The notes under the pieces are model-generated. The model saw only the letters and a list, made by a program, of their open reading frames with translations, did not search any database and was not told the origin of the DNA. A stretch of 64,000 nt of DNA from the NCBI RefSeq assembly GCF_024359545.1, contig NZ_JAKQZG010000010.1:144789-208788 (forward strand), read 5' to 3'. Positions within the stretch are counted from its first letter, which is position 1; every line of letters starts with the position of its first letter. Position numbers and translations under genes: made by a program. This stretch comes from Jiella marina (lineage in GTDB: Bacteria; Pseudomonadota; Alphaproteobacteria; Rhizobiales; Rhizobiaceae). Positions 25,480-35,042 of this stretch are shown piece by piece.

Positions 25480-25516
25480 GGGTTCGGCCTCCTTGGTCGT
25501 GGTGGCGCCCGCCGGA

Positions 25517-26329
25517 TCAGCCGAAGCGGCCGGTGATGTAGTCCTGGGTGCGCTTGTCGTCGGGATTGGAGAACATCTTTTCGGTCGGACCGACTTCGGC
25601 GAGATCGCCCAGATGGAACATGGCCGTGATCTGCGACACGCGGGCGGCCTGCTGCATCGAATGGGTGACGATGACGATGGTGAAGTTCTCCCGCAATTCG
25701 TCGATCAACTCTTCCACGGTCGCGGTCGCGATCGGGTCGAGCGCGGAGCAGGGCTCGTCCATCAGGATGACTTCCGGCGAAACGGCGATCGCCCGGGCGA
25801 TGCACAGGCGCTGCTGCTGTCCGCCTGAAAGGCCCGTTCCCGGCTCGTCGAGCCGGTCCTTCACCTCGTTGTAGAGGCCAGCCTTCTTGAGACTCGTGTG
25901 AACGATCTCGTCGAGTTCCTGCTTGTTGCGGGAGAGTCCATGAATCTTCGGGCCGTAGGCGACATTCTCGTAGATCGACTTGGGAAACGGGTTCGGCTTC
26001 TGAAACACCATGCCGACGCGGGCGCGCAGTTCGACCACGTCGATCGCCGGGTCGTAGATGTCCTCGCCGTCCAGGGTGATCTTGCCGCCGACGCTGGCCG
26101 AATCGATCGTGTCGTTCATGCGGTTGAGGCAGCGCAGATAGGTGGACTTGCCACAGCCCGACGGGCCGATCAGGGCCGTCACCTGGCGCTCGGGGATGTC
26201 GAGCGTGATCCCGTTCAGGGCCTGCTTCGACCCGTAGTGGACGGTCACGTCCTGGCTCTTCATCTTGATCGGCTTGGCGCTTTGCACGGCCTGCCCCCTG
26301 TTCAACGTCGCTTGTATGTTTTCCATCAT
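25517..26329 (-). CDS. pstB: Phosphate ABC transporter ATP-binding protein PstB
   Basis: 270 residues. Walker A is [12 protein letters not shown], the signature motif [15 protein letters not shown], Walker [14 protein letters not shown] and the switch His in [15 protein letters not shown]. It energises phosphate uptake through PstCA at the inner membrane. Tandem ATGs follow a GGAGTCGG box. It lies 9 bases after pstA. Confidence 0.96.
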   Translation of the reverse strand: MMENIQATLNRGQAVQSAKPIKMKSQDVTVHYGSKQALNGITLDIPERQVTALIGPSGCGKSTYLRCLNRMNDTIDSASVGGKITLDGEDIYDPAIDVVELRARVGMVFQKPNPFPKSIYENVAYGPKIHGLSRNKQELDEIVHTSLKKAGLYNEVKDRLDEPGTGLSGGQQQRLCIARAIAVSPEVILMDEPCSALDPIATATVEELIDELRENFTIVIVTHSMQQAARVSQITAMFHLGDLAEVGPTEKMFSNPDDKRTQDYITGRFG

Positions 26330-26338
26330 AACCGACTC

Positions 26339-27658
26339 CTACCAGCGGCGTTCGAAGCGGCGGCGCAGAAAGATCGCCGTCAGGTTCATGATTGCAAGGA
26401 AGGCGAGAAGGATGATGATCGCGCCGGATGTCCGCTCGACGAAGGCGCGCTCGGCTTCGTTCGCCCACATGTAGATCTGGACGGGCAGGGCCGTGGCGGG
26501 ATCCATCGGCGTCGACGGATAGTCCGCGACGAAGGCGACCATGCCGATCAGGAGCAGCGGAGCCGTCTCGCCGAGCGCCTGGGCGAGCCCGATGATCGTT
26601 CCCGTCAGGATGCCGGGTGCGGCGAGCGGCAGTACGTGGTGGAAGACCGTCTGGGTCTTCGAGGCCCCGACGCCGAGCGCTGCCCAGCGGATCGAGGGCG
26701 GAACCGCCCGCAGTGCCGCGCGCGTCGCGATGATGATCGTCGGCAGTGTCATCAGGGTCAGGACGAGGCCGCCGACCAGTGCGGCCGAGCGCGGCAGGCC
26801 GAACCAGTTGATGAAGACCGCAAGGCCCAGGAGACCGAAGACGATCGAAGGGACCGCCGCCAGATTGTTGATGTTCACCTCGATCAGATCGGTGAACTTG
26901 TTCTTCGGCGCGAACTCCTCGAGATAGATCGAAGCGGCGACGCCGATCGGCAGCGCAAGCGCGAGCACGATCAGCATCATGTAGAGCGAGCCGATGATCG
27001 CAACGCCCACGCCCGCCGTCTCGGCGCGCGAGGAGGCGCCGAAGGTGAAGAGGCCCGTGTTGAAGCGCTGCTCGATCGCGCCCTGTTCCTGCAGTGTCTC
27101 GATGTACTGGAGCTGCAGATCGCTGATCGGGCGCCGGTTTTCGGGCACCGCGAGGTCGTATTGTCCCTTGAGCGCACTGTCGAGTTCCGAACTCGCATAG
27201 AGCCAGACATCCTGGGTCGTCCCGATGATCGACAGATCGTTCAGGACCATGTCGCGCAGTTCGATGCGCACGCCGTCGGAAATCAGCGCGCCGACTGCCC
27301 GCATCGCATCGCGATCGGAGGTGTCGACGTCGAGAAGCTGGGCAAGGCCTTCGCGCGCGATCTGCGGATAGTTCGCCATCATCAGCTTGGTCTGGCTCTG
27401 GTTCGCCTGTTCCGGCGTGCCCAGGACCTCTTCCGAGAAGGTGATGGGAACCTGGATCTCGGTCTGCCAGAAGGCCGTGTAGCCCTTGGAGAATACGCTC
27501 CACAGAAGTGCGACGAGGAAGGCGAGGCCAATGGCGATGGCGATGATGCCATAGGCCTTGAACCGGCGTTCGGCCGCGTAGCGCTTCTTGATGCCGATGT
27601 CGCGGCGTTCCGGCCGGGCAGACGTTTCCGCGAGACCGTTGGCGGTCGTGTCGCTCAT
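26339..27658 (-). CDS. pstA: Phosphate ABC transporter permease PstA
   Basis: 439 residues. The C-terminal part is a standard PstA permease with six helices and the inner-membrane EAA-like loop (AALRAVPPSIRWAALGVGAS). Between the first helix (about residues 35-55) and the second lies a periplasmic region of roughly 170 residues, the long form found in Rhizobiales; E. coli PstA is near 296. The ATG overlaps the pstC stop (ATGA), indicating translational coupling. The open frame continues far upstream inside pstC in another phase, which is an artefact of GC-rich sequence. Confidence 0.93.
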   Translation of the reverse strand: MSDTTANGLAETSARPERRDIGIKKRYAAERRFKAYGIIAIAIGLAFLVALLWSVFSKGYTAFWQTEIQVPITFSEEVLGTPEQANQSQTKLMMANYPQIAREGLAQLLDVDTSDRDAMRAVGALISDGVRIELRDMVLNDLSIIGTTQDVWLYASSELDSALKGQYDLAVPENRRPISDLQLQYIETLQEQGAIEQRFNTGLFTFGASSRAETAGVGVAIIGSLYMMLIVLALALPIGVAASIYLEEFAPKNKFTDLIEVNINNLAAVPSIVFGLLGLAVFINWFGLPRSAALVGGLVLTLMTLPTIIIATRAALRAVPPSIRWAALGVGASKTQTVFHHVLPLAAPGILTGTIIGLAQALGETAPLLLIGMVAFVADYPSTPMDPATALPVQIYMWANEAERAFVERTSGAIIILLAFLAIMNLTAIFLRRRFERRW

Positions 27659-29145
27659 TCGTACTGCTCCTTGTATTTGCGCACGATGTAAAGCGCGTAG
27701 ATGTTGAGGCAGAGCGTGATGACGAACAGCGTCATGCCGAGGGCGAAGGCGACCAGCGTCTGCGGCGAGTTGAACTCCAGGTCGCCGGTGAGCTGAGCCA
27801 CGATCTTCACGGTGATCGTCGTCATGGCGTCGAAGGGGTTGATCGTCAGATTGGCGGCGACGCCGGCCGCCAGCACGACGATCATCGTCTCGCCGATCGC
27901 TCGCGAGGCGGTCAGAAGCAGCGCCGAGACGATGCCCGGCAGCGCGGCCGGCAGGATCACCCGCTTGATCGTCTCCGAGCGCGTGGCGCCGAGGCCGAGC
28001 GAGCCGTCCCGCAGTGAACGCGGGACCGAGGTGATGATGTCGTCCGACAGCGACGAGACGAAGGGGATCAGCATGATCGCCATCACCAGACCGGCGGTGA
28101 GCACGCTCTGGGCTTGGATGAAGCTCGTGTAGTCGCCGGTCACCAGCCCGGAGATCTGCGCCGAAAGATCGCGCAGGAACGGGCCGACGGTGACGAGGGC
28201 GAAGAAGCCGTAGACGATGGTCGGAATGCCCGCCAGCACCTCGAGCAGCGGTTTGACGACCGAGCGTGTCCTGCTGTCGGCATATTCGGCCATGTAGATC
28301 GCCGCAAACAGGCCGATGGGAACGGCGATCAGCATCGCGACGAAGCCGATATAGAGGGTGCCGGCGAGAAGCGGGATGAAGCCGAAGCTGCCAGCCGAGC
28401 CTTCCGATCCGGCGCCGGAGAAGCGCGGATTCCACTCGGTGCCGAAGAAGAACTCCATCGGCGAGATGCGCGAGAAGAAGTCGATCGTCTCGAACAGCAT
28501 CGAAAACACGATGCCGACCGTCGTCATGATGGCGATGGAGGAGGCGGCGATCAGCGCGCCAGTCACGACACGCTCCACGCCATTGCGGGCGCGCAGACGC
28601 GGCGCGATGTTGCGATAGCCCCAGAACGCACCGCCGAGTGCCAGGAGGACGACGACCGCCGTCATCGCCCAGCGGCTGAAGATCTGCATGCCGTTCAGCT
28701 GGATCGCCAGCGGCACCATCCAGTCGGCGCTGGCCGAAGCGATCGGCACGCCGCGCTGGTTCAGAAGCTCGCGAAGCTCGGCGACCGGGGTTGCGTCGGT
28801 GATCGTCTCACGCTCGTCCGCGGGCAGGACGCGCAGGCCGGAACCAAGCGATTCGACAATCCCGTAGGCCAGATCCTCGGTCAGGCTGGTCTCGGCGAGA
28901 ATTCCTTCGGGAAAACTGCCCCGGACGTCGCTTGCGATGACGATCGGCGAAACGACCAGCCAGACCATCAGCGCCAGGAGTGCCGGGATCATCGCCCAGC
29001 AAGCCACATAGGACGCGTGGTAGATCGGACGGGAATGAAGCTGGGCACCATCCTTGGCGGCGAGCGACCGGCTGTAACGATAGGCGAGGAAGGCGCCGGC
29101 CAGGCCGATGACGAGGACGAGGAAGATGATCGTGAGGGTCGACAC
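27655..29145 (-). CDS. pstC: Phosphate ABC transporter permease PstC
   Basis: 496 residues, the long alphaproteobacterial form. There is one N-terminal helix, a helix at about 48-70 and a periplasmic insertion. The permease core has six helices including GVERVVTGALIAASSIAIMT and the coupling loop SVPRSLRDGSLGLGATRSET. It pairs with PstA to form the phosphate channel. The gap to pstS is 181 bases and contains a hairpin, so its level is probably lower than that of pstS. Confidence 0.93.
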   Translation of the reverse strand: MSTLTIIFLVLVIGLAGAFLAYRYSRSLAAKDGAQLHSRPIYHASYVACWAMIPALLALMVWLVVSPIVIASDVRGSFPEGILAETSLTEDLAYGIVESLGSGLRVLPADERETITDATPVAELRELLNQRGVPIASASADWMVPLAIQLNGMQIFSRWAMTAVVVLLALGGAFWGYRNIAPRLRARNGVERVVTGALIAASSIAIMTTVGIVFSMLFETIDFFSRISPMEFFFGTEWNPRFSGAGSEGSAGSFGFIPLLAGTLYIGFVAMLIAVPIGLFAAIYMAEYADSRTRSVVKPLLEVLAGIPTIVYGFFALVTVGPFLRDLSAQISGLVTGDYTSFIQAQSVLTAGLVMAIMLIPFVSSLSDDIITSVPRSLRDGSLGLGATRSETIKRVILPAALPGIVSALLLTASRAIGETMIVVLAAGVAANLTINPFDAMTTITVKIVAQLTGDLEFNSPQTLVAFALGMTLFVITLCLNIYALYIVRKYKEQYE

Positions 29146-29247
29146 GAGGAAAAACTTTCGCCGCAGAACGGGACTGTGAACAAGGCCGATGCCGTCTGCC
29201 GCGTTGCGGAAGGGGCAGTCGCGGTGTCATGGCCTTGCACGGCGAGT

Positions 29248-29275
29248 CCGCCGGCCGTCGTGGAACGGCCGGCGG
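29248..29275 (-). terminator. Hairpin between pstS and pstC
   Basis: A perfect 11-bp stem CCGCCGGCCGT / ACGGCCGGCGG with a 6-base loop lies 52 bases after the pstS stop. There is no U-tract. It is best read as an attenuating or mRNA-stabilising hairpin that lets pstS exceed pstCAB, a common arrangement for binding-protein genes. Confidence 0.6.
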
Positions 29276-29326
29276 AGGAGAGCTCTGGTTCAGAAACGAG
29301 ACATTGCTGCTCGGTTCGAAAGCGGC

Positions 29327-30373
29327 TTACGAGCCGATCGTGACGCCGTTCTCGAAGTTCGAGATCTGCTCGTCGCGCTCTTCGGCCGGCAGCGGCACCA
29401 GGCCGTAGTCGACGGTCGGCGAACCGTCGCCGGTCATCTGCTCGGACAGGAAGAACTGGACGTATTCCGACAGGCCCGGAACGACGCCGAGATGGGCGCG
29501 CTTCACGTAGAAGAAGAGCGGACGCGAAACCGGATACTCGCCTGTCGCGATGGTCTCGGCCGACGGCGTGACGTCGTTGATGGTCGCGACCTTCAGCTTG
29601 TCCTGGTTCTGCTCGTAGAAGGCCAGGCCGAACACGCCGATCGCCTGCTTGTTGGCGTCGATGCGGGCCAGGGTCTCGGTGTAGTCGCCCGAGATCTCGG
29701 AAACGGCACCGCCGGTGCGAACGGACATGCAAGCTTCTTCAGCCCCGTCCTCGTCCATGCCGGAATCCATGAACGCCTGCATGGCGCCGGAGTCCTCGCA
29801 GCCCTGAAGCAGAAGCTTCTCTTCGAAGACTTCGCGCGTGCCGTGGTTGGAAGCCGGGATGAAGGCAACGATTTCCTGATCCGGGAGCGAAGAGTCGACG
29901 TCGCTCCAGCTGGTGTTCGGATTGTCGACGACATTGCCGTCCTGCGGAACCTGAGCGGCCATCGCCTTGAACACCATTTCCGGCGTCAGAGCGAAGTCGG
30001 GACCGGAAGCGTCCGAAGCGAAGACGATGCCGTCATAGCCGAACTTGACCTCGGAGATCTCGGTCACGCCAGCGTCGGCGCAAGCCTGGATCTCGCTGTC
30101 GCGGATGGCACGCGAGGCGTTGGCGACGTCGATGGTGTCAGGGCCGACGCCCTGGCAGAACTGCTTGAGGCCGGCGGAGGAACCGCCCGACTCGACGACC
30201 GGGGTCGGATAGTCCGGAAAGACTTCGCCGAAGTTCTCGGCGACGATCTGGGCGTAGGGCAGAACGGTGGACGAGCCAGCGACCTGGACCTGCTCGTTGC
30301 TCTGGGCCATCGCGGTGCCGCCGAGCATGGTGGCGGTGCCGAGCGCGAGGCCGGCGAGAAGCGTCTTGTTCAC
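29327..30373 (-). CDS. pstS: Phosphate-binding periplasmic protein PstS
   Basis: 348 residues. The signal peptide is residues 1-23 (ALGTATMLGGTAMA, then QS). The phosphate-contact segments VAGSSTVLPYAQIVAE, ESGGSSAGLKQFCQ and SNHGTREVFEEKL (Arg, Ser, Thr) match PstS. It captures inorganic phosphate in the periplasm and hands it to PstCA. A Pho box lies about 105 bases before its start, immediately beyond the phoR stop, so it has its own promoter. Confidence 0.95.
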   Translation of the reverse strand: MNKTLLAGLALGTATMLGGTAMAQSNEQVQVAGSSTVLPYAQIVAENFGEVFPDYPTPVVESGGSSAGLKQFCQGVGPDTIDVANASRAIRDSEIQACADAGVTEISEVKFGYDGIVFASDASGPDFALTPEMVFKAMAAQVPQDGNVVDNPNTSWSDVDSSLPDQEIVAFIPASNHGTREVFEEKLLLQGCEDSGAMQAFMDSGMDEDGAEEACMSVRTGGAVSEISGDYTETLARIDANKQAIGVFGLAFYEQNQDKLKVATINDVTPSAETIATGEYPVSRPLFFYVKRAHLGVVPGLSEYVQFFLSEQMTGDGSPTVDYGLVPLPAEERDEQISNFENGVTIGS

Positions 30374-30477
30374 GGTGAAAGTCTCCCTGTGGAGTTTTGC
30401 GTTCGAACCAGCTCAGTTGCGCCGCCCGGTGCGGCTGCGGTTCGGGGGAATCCCTAACGACTTCGCAAGAACTCTCT

Positions 30478-30506
30478 ATGACAAAAACATATCGCGTATA
30501 TGACAG
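30478..30506 (-). promoter_or_regulatory. Pho box in front of pstS
   Basis: On the minus strand CTGTCAT (30500-30506) is followed 22 bases later by a second TGTCAT (30478-30483). This spacing equals two PhoB half-site steps of 11 bases, with a poor middle half-site. It lies between the phoR stop and pstS. Confidence 0.68.
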
Positions 30507-30507
30507 T

Positions 30508-31782
30508 TCAAGCCATTGAATCGAAAGGCAATTTCCGACTTTCGGCCGAATTTGTCTCCTGTCCGCCCGAAACGGGAAACCGGGCCGTGAAGACGGAACC
30601 CTGGCCGAGCGTCGATTCCACGATCAGGCGGCTCTTGTGGCGCAGGAGAATGTTGCGGACGATCGAAAGCCCGAGTCCCGTACCGCGCTTCGACCGGGAA
30701 TTGCCCACATCGATCCGGTAGAATCGCTCGGTCAGTCGCGGCACGTGCTCGGCCGGGATGCCCGGCCCGAAATCGCGAACCGAGGCGTCGATCACCGCCT
30801 CGCCGCGTTCGCTCGCGCGCTTGACGGACAGTTCGATGCGTCCGCCCTCGGGCCCGTATTTGCAGGCGTTCTCGACGAGGTTCGAGAAGACCTGGATCAA
30901 TTCGTCCTCATCACCCTCGACGATCGCGCTCGTCTCCGGCCCCTCGAAGATGAGCGCCACCCCGATCTCCTTGGCCACCGGCTCGATCTGCGAGGCCACC
31001 TTGTTCATGACGGTGACGAGATCTGCCTTGGTGTTCACCGGCACGTGCCGCTTCATCTCGACCCGCGAGAGGGACAGTAGGTCGTCGATCAGCCGCGACA
31101 TGCGCATCGCCTGTTCGCGCATGATCGGGAGGAACTGTTCGCGCGCCTTCGGGTCGTCGCGGGCGGGGCCCTGCAGCGTCTCAATGAAGCCGGTCAGGGA
31201 GGCGAGTGGGGTTCTCAGCTCATGAGATGCGTTGGCGACGAAATCGGTGCGCATGCGCTCGACGCGGCGCTCGGCCGTGCGGTCGTGAAACAGGACGAGG
31301 AAGAAATGCGGCTTCTCGCCCTGAAAGGCCGGAATCGGCAGAATCTCCACGCCCCAGTGGCGTTCGACCGGCCGCTTTTCCTCCAGCGTCGCGGAATGGA
31401 CCATGGCATCGGCCATGGCCGCCTCGATCGCCGAGAGGAGTTCCGGCGAGCGGAAGCGCAACGAGACGGCGTCGCCCAGCGCCATGTTGCCGAAGGCGAT
31501 GGCCGAACTGGGGTTGCGGTAGCGGATCAGCATGTCTCGGTCGACGATCAGCGCGGGTTCTTGAAGCGCCTCGACGGCCGCCTTCATGCCGCGACCCGGC
31601 CAGACGGGGTCGGCAGGAGCGGGGGGCTCGGCCAGTCTCAACCGCTTCTGTCGCGAGGGCCAGTGGACCGTCAGCATCAGAACCATGAAGACCAGGACGC
31701 TGCCCGGGGTGGCCACGGGCCACGCCAGTGCCAGAGCCGTCAGCGATGCGGCCGCAACGATCGTCACCCGTTTTCTGCGCAT
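30508..31782 (-). CDS. phoR: Phosphate regulon sensor histidine kinase PhoR
   Basis: 424 residues. Two closely spaced N-terminal hydrophobic segments (about 5-40) are followed by a PAS domain (ALIVDRDMLIRYRNPSSAIA), the phosphoacceptor FVANASHELRTPLASL and the ATPase motifs NLVENACKYGP, DFGPGIPAEH and GTGLGLSIV. It lacks a large periplasmic domain, as usual for PhoR, and takes its signal from PstSCAB-PhoU. It is the first gene of the cluster, upstream of pstS. Confidence 0.93.
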   Translation of the reverse strand: MRRKRVTIVAAASLTALALAWPVATPGSVLVFMVLMLTVHWPSRQKRLRLAEPPAPADPVWPGRGMKAAVEALQEPALIVDRDMLIRYRNPSSAIAFGNMALGDAVSLRFRSPELLSAIEAAMADAMVHSATLEEKRPVERHWGVEILPIPAFQGEKPHFFLVLFHDRTAERRVERMRTDFVANASHELRTPLASLTGFIETLQGPARDDPKAREQFLPIMREQAMRMSRLIDDLLSLSRVEMKRHVPVNTKADLVTVMNKVASQIEPVAKEIGVALIFEGPETSAIVEGDEDELIQVFSNLVENACKYGPEGGRIELSVKRASERGEAVIDASVRDFGPGIPAEHVPRLTERFYRIDVGNSRSKRGTGLGLSIVRNILLRHKSRLIVESTLGQGSVFTARFPVSGGQETNSAESRKLPFDSMA

Positions 31783-31874
31783 GGCCTCGTCTGCTTCGCG
31801 GTGCTGCTGCGAATCGTTGCAGGCCGCTTTACCACCGGAATGTGAAGGATCGGACTCAAGGCCGCCGCGCGTCG

Positions 31875-32951
31875 CTACTGTCCGCTTGCGCCCTCGGCCC
31901 GCAACTGCACCCCGAAGAGGAGAATGTCCTGGCCATTCGCTCCCACCGCGGGATCGATGGCGATCTGCCCGCCGGCCACGGCCTCCGGGGGAAATTGCAT
32001 CTGGAACAGGAAATTTTCTTCCGGCAACGAGGTCGTGAAGCGCTGCCGCCCGCAGACGGTTTCGCCGCCGAAGAGGCAGCGCAGGGCGAATTCTCGCGGC
32101 TGGCCATCAGGCGAGCCGACGATCAGTTCGCCATTGGCCGCCTGCCCCCCGAAGCGACGGGCGATATCGCCCGAGATTGGAAGCTGGACCTCGCCGCCGT
32201 CCGCGGGGGCCGAAATCCGGATCACGGTTCGCTCGCCGGTGCCTTCGGCGAGGGCGATCGTCCCCTCCTCATTGGCCAGTTCGCGAAATTCCTGTGGCGA
32301 ATAGAGTGCCGTCCAGCCGCTTTCGGCCGCGACATCGGCGACAGACGCATCCACCCCGCTGCCGCCTTCGCTGATCGCGTCCTCGATCGAAAGCGCGCCC
32401 TGTTCGGCCGCCGGCTCCGCAGCCCGGTCGGGAGCGACCGAGGTGAAGAAGGGCAGTGCGATCCAGACGGCGGCACCGACCAGGAATGCGAGCAGGAGCA
32501 GGATCACCGCTGCGACGAGGGCGCGCCCTCCACGCGATTTCTTGCGCGTCTCCCGTGGGTCCGCTTCGGGCGCGTCTCCTTCATCCGGCGAAGGATCGAA
32601 CTCGGCAGCCCTGTCGTCGGCGGCAAGCGTGCCGAGAGCAGGAGGGGCGCTGGTGGCTGAAGAGGGCGGCGAGGGATCGGTTTCGACGGGCACAGGTTCC
32701 GTCACGGGCACCGGCGTCCCGTCGTCGTCGGCGGACGAGGTCGTCCCAGCGAAATCGGCCTCGATGGCCTCGATGGCCGCAATCAGATCCCGTCGGTGGG
32801 CGTCGGCCGCAGCGCTGTCGGTATCGTTGGTCGCTTCGAGCTTGACGAGGGCGCGCTCGGCCGCCTCGTAGATCTGCAATCGAAAGTCGGGGTCTTGCGC
32901 ATCCCCCTTCTCCAAGGCGCGCCGCAGACTCTTTTCGATCGCGCTTGCCAA
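31875..32951 (-). CDS. Conserved single-span membrane protein of unknown function, TTG start
   Basis: About 358 residues. The N-terminal helical domain (ASAIEKSLRRALEKGDAQDP) and an acidic Pro/Ser/Thr-rich linker face the cytoplasm. One membrane helix (ALVAAVILLLLAFLVGAAVW) follows, then a periplasmic domain of about 170 residues. A TTG at 32951 with GAGGGA nine bases before it starts the conserved N-terminus; no ATG fits. The frame stays open far upstream over the divergent glycosidase, which is an artefact. Similar proteins occur in Rhizobiales without known role. It is divergent from the GH15 gene. Confidence 0.62.
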   Translation of the reverse strand: MASAIEKSLRRALEKGDAQDPDFRLQIYEAAERALVKLEATNDTDSAAADAHRRDLIAAIEAIEADFAGTTSSADDDGTPVPVTEPVPVETDPSPPSSATSAPPALGTLAADDRAAEFDPSPDEGDAPEADPRETRKKSRGGRALVAAVILLLLAFLVGAAVWIALPFFTSVAPDRAAEPAAEQGALSIEDAISEGGSGVDASVADVAAESGWTALYSPQEFRELANEEGTIALAEGTGERTVIRISAPADGGEVQLPISGDIARRFGGQAANGELIVGSPDGQPREFALRCLFGGETVCGRQRFTTSLPEENFLFQMQFPPEAVAGGQIAIDPAVGANGQDILLFGVQLRAEGASGQ

Positions 32952-33173
32952 GAACCAACGTCCCTCATCGTCACATACGCCGCAAGGCTGCGGCACTCGG
33001 ACGCAAAGCCATGGTTTTCCACTATGTATCAGGCCGCTGTCGGCTTGCAATGGGGCGCCGCAGGGGTGCAGGAAAAGCCGATCGCACAGCCTTGCGGGTT
33101 TACGGCGGTCGGTTGCCGGCCATCTTTCGGCGCTGGCCTTCCTCGAACGACGGATCTGTCCGTGAGCATATTG

Positions 33174-35042
33174 ATGTCCGACCCCCAGGGACCGCCGGTC
33201 CCCAACCGCATCGCGGCCCATGGCGTGATCGGCGACATGAAGACGATCGCTCTGGTCGCACAGGACGGGACGATCGACTTTTTTTCCTATCCCAGCGGGG
33301 ACGGGCCGACGCTGTTCGCCGGCCTCCTCGATCCGAACAAGGGCGGCAACTTCGCCTTTCACGTGGTCGACGGCACCCAGGCCTATCGCCAGATCTATCT
33401 GCCCGACACCAATATCCTGATCAGCCGCTTTCTCGGCGACGACGGCATCGGCGAGATCTGCGACTACATGCCGATCGACGGGTCCGGACGGATCGTCCGG
33501 CGCGCCAAGGCGATCGTCAACCGCCAGAAATTCGCCTTGAGCGTGTCGCCGCGGCCCGATTATGCCCGGGTCGAGCCAAAGCTGCGCGCGGTCCAGGGCG
33601 GGGTCAAGGTCACCTGGACCAGCACGGAAGGCAAGGACGAGGCGGTCTATCTCTACGCTTCCTTCCCGCTTTCGATCGAAGGCACCGACATTGTCGGCGA
33701 TACCGAACTGGAAGAGGGCGAGAAGTGCTGGGTGGTCCTGTGTCCGGGGTTCGTCGAGAACCTCCCGGTGGTCGATCGCTACGTCTCGCGATCGTTTCAC
33801 GAGACCCGCGATTTCTGGCACAAATGGGTCAACCGCGGCACCTATCCGACCTTCTGGCGCGAACTGGTCGTACGTTCGGCGCTGACCCTGAAACTCCTCA
33901 CCTCGTCGGAATACGGCTCGATCGCAGCCGCGGCCACCTTCGGTTTGCCGGAGGTCCTGGGCGGCGAGCGCAACTGGGACTATCGCTATTGCTGGGTCCG
34001 CGATGCCGCCTTCACGCTCTATGCCCTGTCGCGGCTCGGCTATTACGACGAAGCGGAAGCCTTCATCCACTTCCTGATGGAGCGCGCGGTCGAGACCGGC
34101 GAATCCGGCCTGCAGATCATGTATCGCATGGATGGCACGAACGAGATGCCCGAATGCGAACTCGACCATCTGGACGGTTATGACGGCTCGAAGCCGGTGC
34201 GCATCGGCAATGCCGCCTATCAGCAGCGCCAGATGGACATTTACGGCGAGTTCCTCGACGCGCTCTACATCTCGACCAAAGCACGCGGCAAGCCGGCCTA
34301 TTCCGTCTGGACGAAGATCTCCCGCCTCATCGACTGGCTGTGCGGCAGTTGGCACCTGCCTGATCGCGGCATCTGGGAAAGCCGCGGCGAGCCGAAGGAG
34401 TATCTGTCGTCACGGCTGATGTGCTGGGTGGCCTTCGACCGGGCGCTCCGGATCGCCGAAGACCATTCGCTCCCCGCCGACATACTGCGCTGGCGTGCCG
34501 AGCGCGACGAGATCCAGCGGACCATCCTCGAGGAATACTGGAACCCCGACATCGGCGCCTTCACCCAGTTCAAGGGATCGACCTCTCTGGACGCGGTGGT
34601 TCTGTTGATGCCGCTGGTCAAGTTCATCAACCCGCGCGATCCCATGTGGACCTCCACCCTGAAGGCGGTGCGGTCCCATCTCGTGCGGGACTGCCTGGTC
34701 AAGCGCTACATCAACACGCAAGAGAACGACGACGGGCTCGAAGGCGAAGAAGGGGCCTTCACCATCTGCTCCTTCTGGTATGTCGAGGCGCTGGCCCGCA
34801 CCGGCTACATTGCCGAAGCGCGGCTGTTGTTCGAGAAGCTCCATACCTACGGAAACCATCTCGGCCTGTTCGCGGAGGAACTCTCCTCGGCCGGCGATCA
34901 TCTCGGCAATTTCCCGCAGGGCCTCACCCATCTTTCGCTGATCTCTGCAGCGATCTGGCTCGATCGATCGTTGAACGGAAACCGGAAGGATCCCGGCTAT
35001 TTCGAGTTCAAGATGATGGAGGACCCCGATGGCATCTTCTGA
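33174..35042 (+). CDS. Glycoside hydrolase family 15 protein
   Basis: About 622 residues. An N-terminal beta-rich domain (RIAAHGVIGDMKTIALVAQD) leads to an (alpha/alpha)6 barrel with GGERNWDYRYCWVRDAAFTL. The acid/base glutamates are in the regions LQIMYRMDGTNEMPECELDH and GLEGEEGAFTICSFWYVEAL. Bacterial members include glucoamylases and trehalases; specificity cannot be read from sequence. There is no signal peptide, so it acts in the cytoplasm. The glucose-dehydrogenase-like SDR gene overlaps its last 14 bases, which supports a glucose-releasing activity. The ATG at 33174 is chosen at the conserved N-terminus; its ribosome site is weak. Confidence 0.88.
   Translation: MSDPQGPPVPNRIAAHGVIGDMKTIALVAQDGTIDFFSYPSGDGPTLFAGLLDPNKGGNFAFHVVDGTQAYRQIYLPDTNILISRFLGDDGIGEICDYMPIDGSGRIVRRAKAIVNRQKFALSVSPRPDYARVEPKLRAVQGGVKVTWTSTEGKDEAVYLYASFPLSIEGTDIVGDTELEEGEKCWVVLCPGFVENLPVVDRYVSRSFHETRDFWHKWVNRGTYPTFWRELVVRSALTLKLLTSSEYGSIAAAATFGLPEVLGGERNWDYRYCWVRDAAFTLYALSRLGYYDEAEAFIHFLMERAVETGESGLQIMYRMDGTNEMPECELDHLDGYDGSKPVRIGNAAYQQRQMDIYGEFLDALYISTKARGKPAYSVWTKISRLIDWLCGSWHLPDRGIWESRGEPKEYLSSRLMCWVAFDRALRIAEDHSLPADILRWRAERDEIQRTILEEYWNPDIGAFTQFKGSTSLDAVVLLMPLVKFINPRDPMWTSTLKAVRSHLVRDCLVKRYINTQENDDGLEGEEGAFTICSFWYVEALARTGYIAEARLLFEKLHTYGNHLGLFAEELSSAGDHLGNFPQGLTHLSLISAAIWLDRSLNGNRKDPGYFEFKMMEDPDGIF

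Noticed and set aside
32952..34355. N-terminal extension of the unknown membrane protein over the GH15 gene
   Set aside because: It is antisense to conserved glycosidase motifs; the family-like N-terminus and a ribosome site start at the TTG at 32951.
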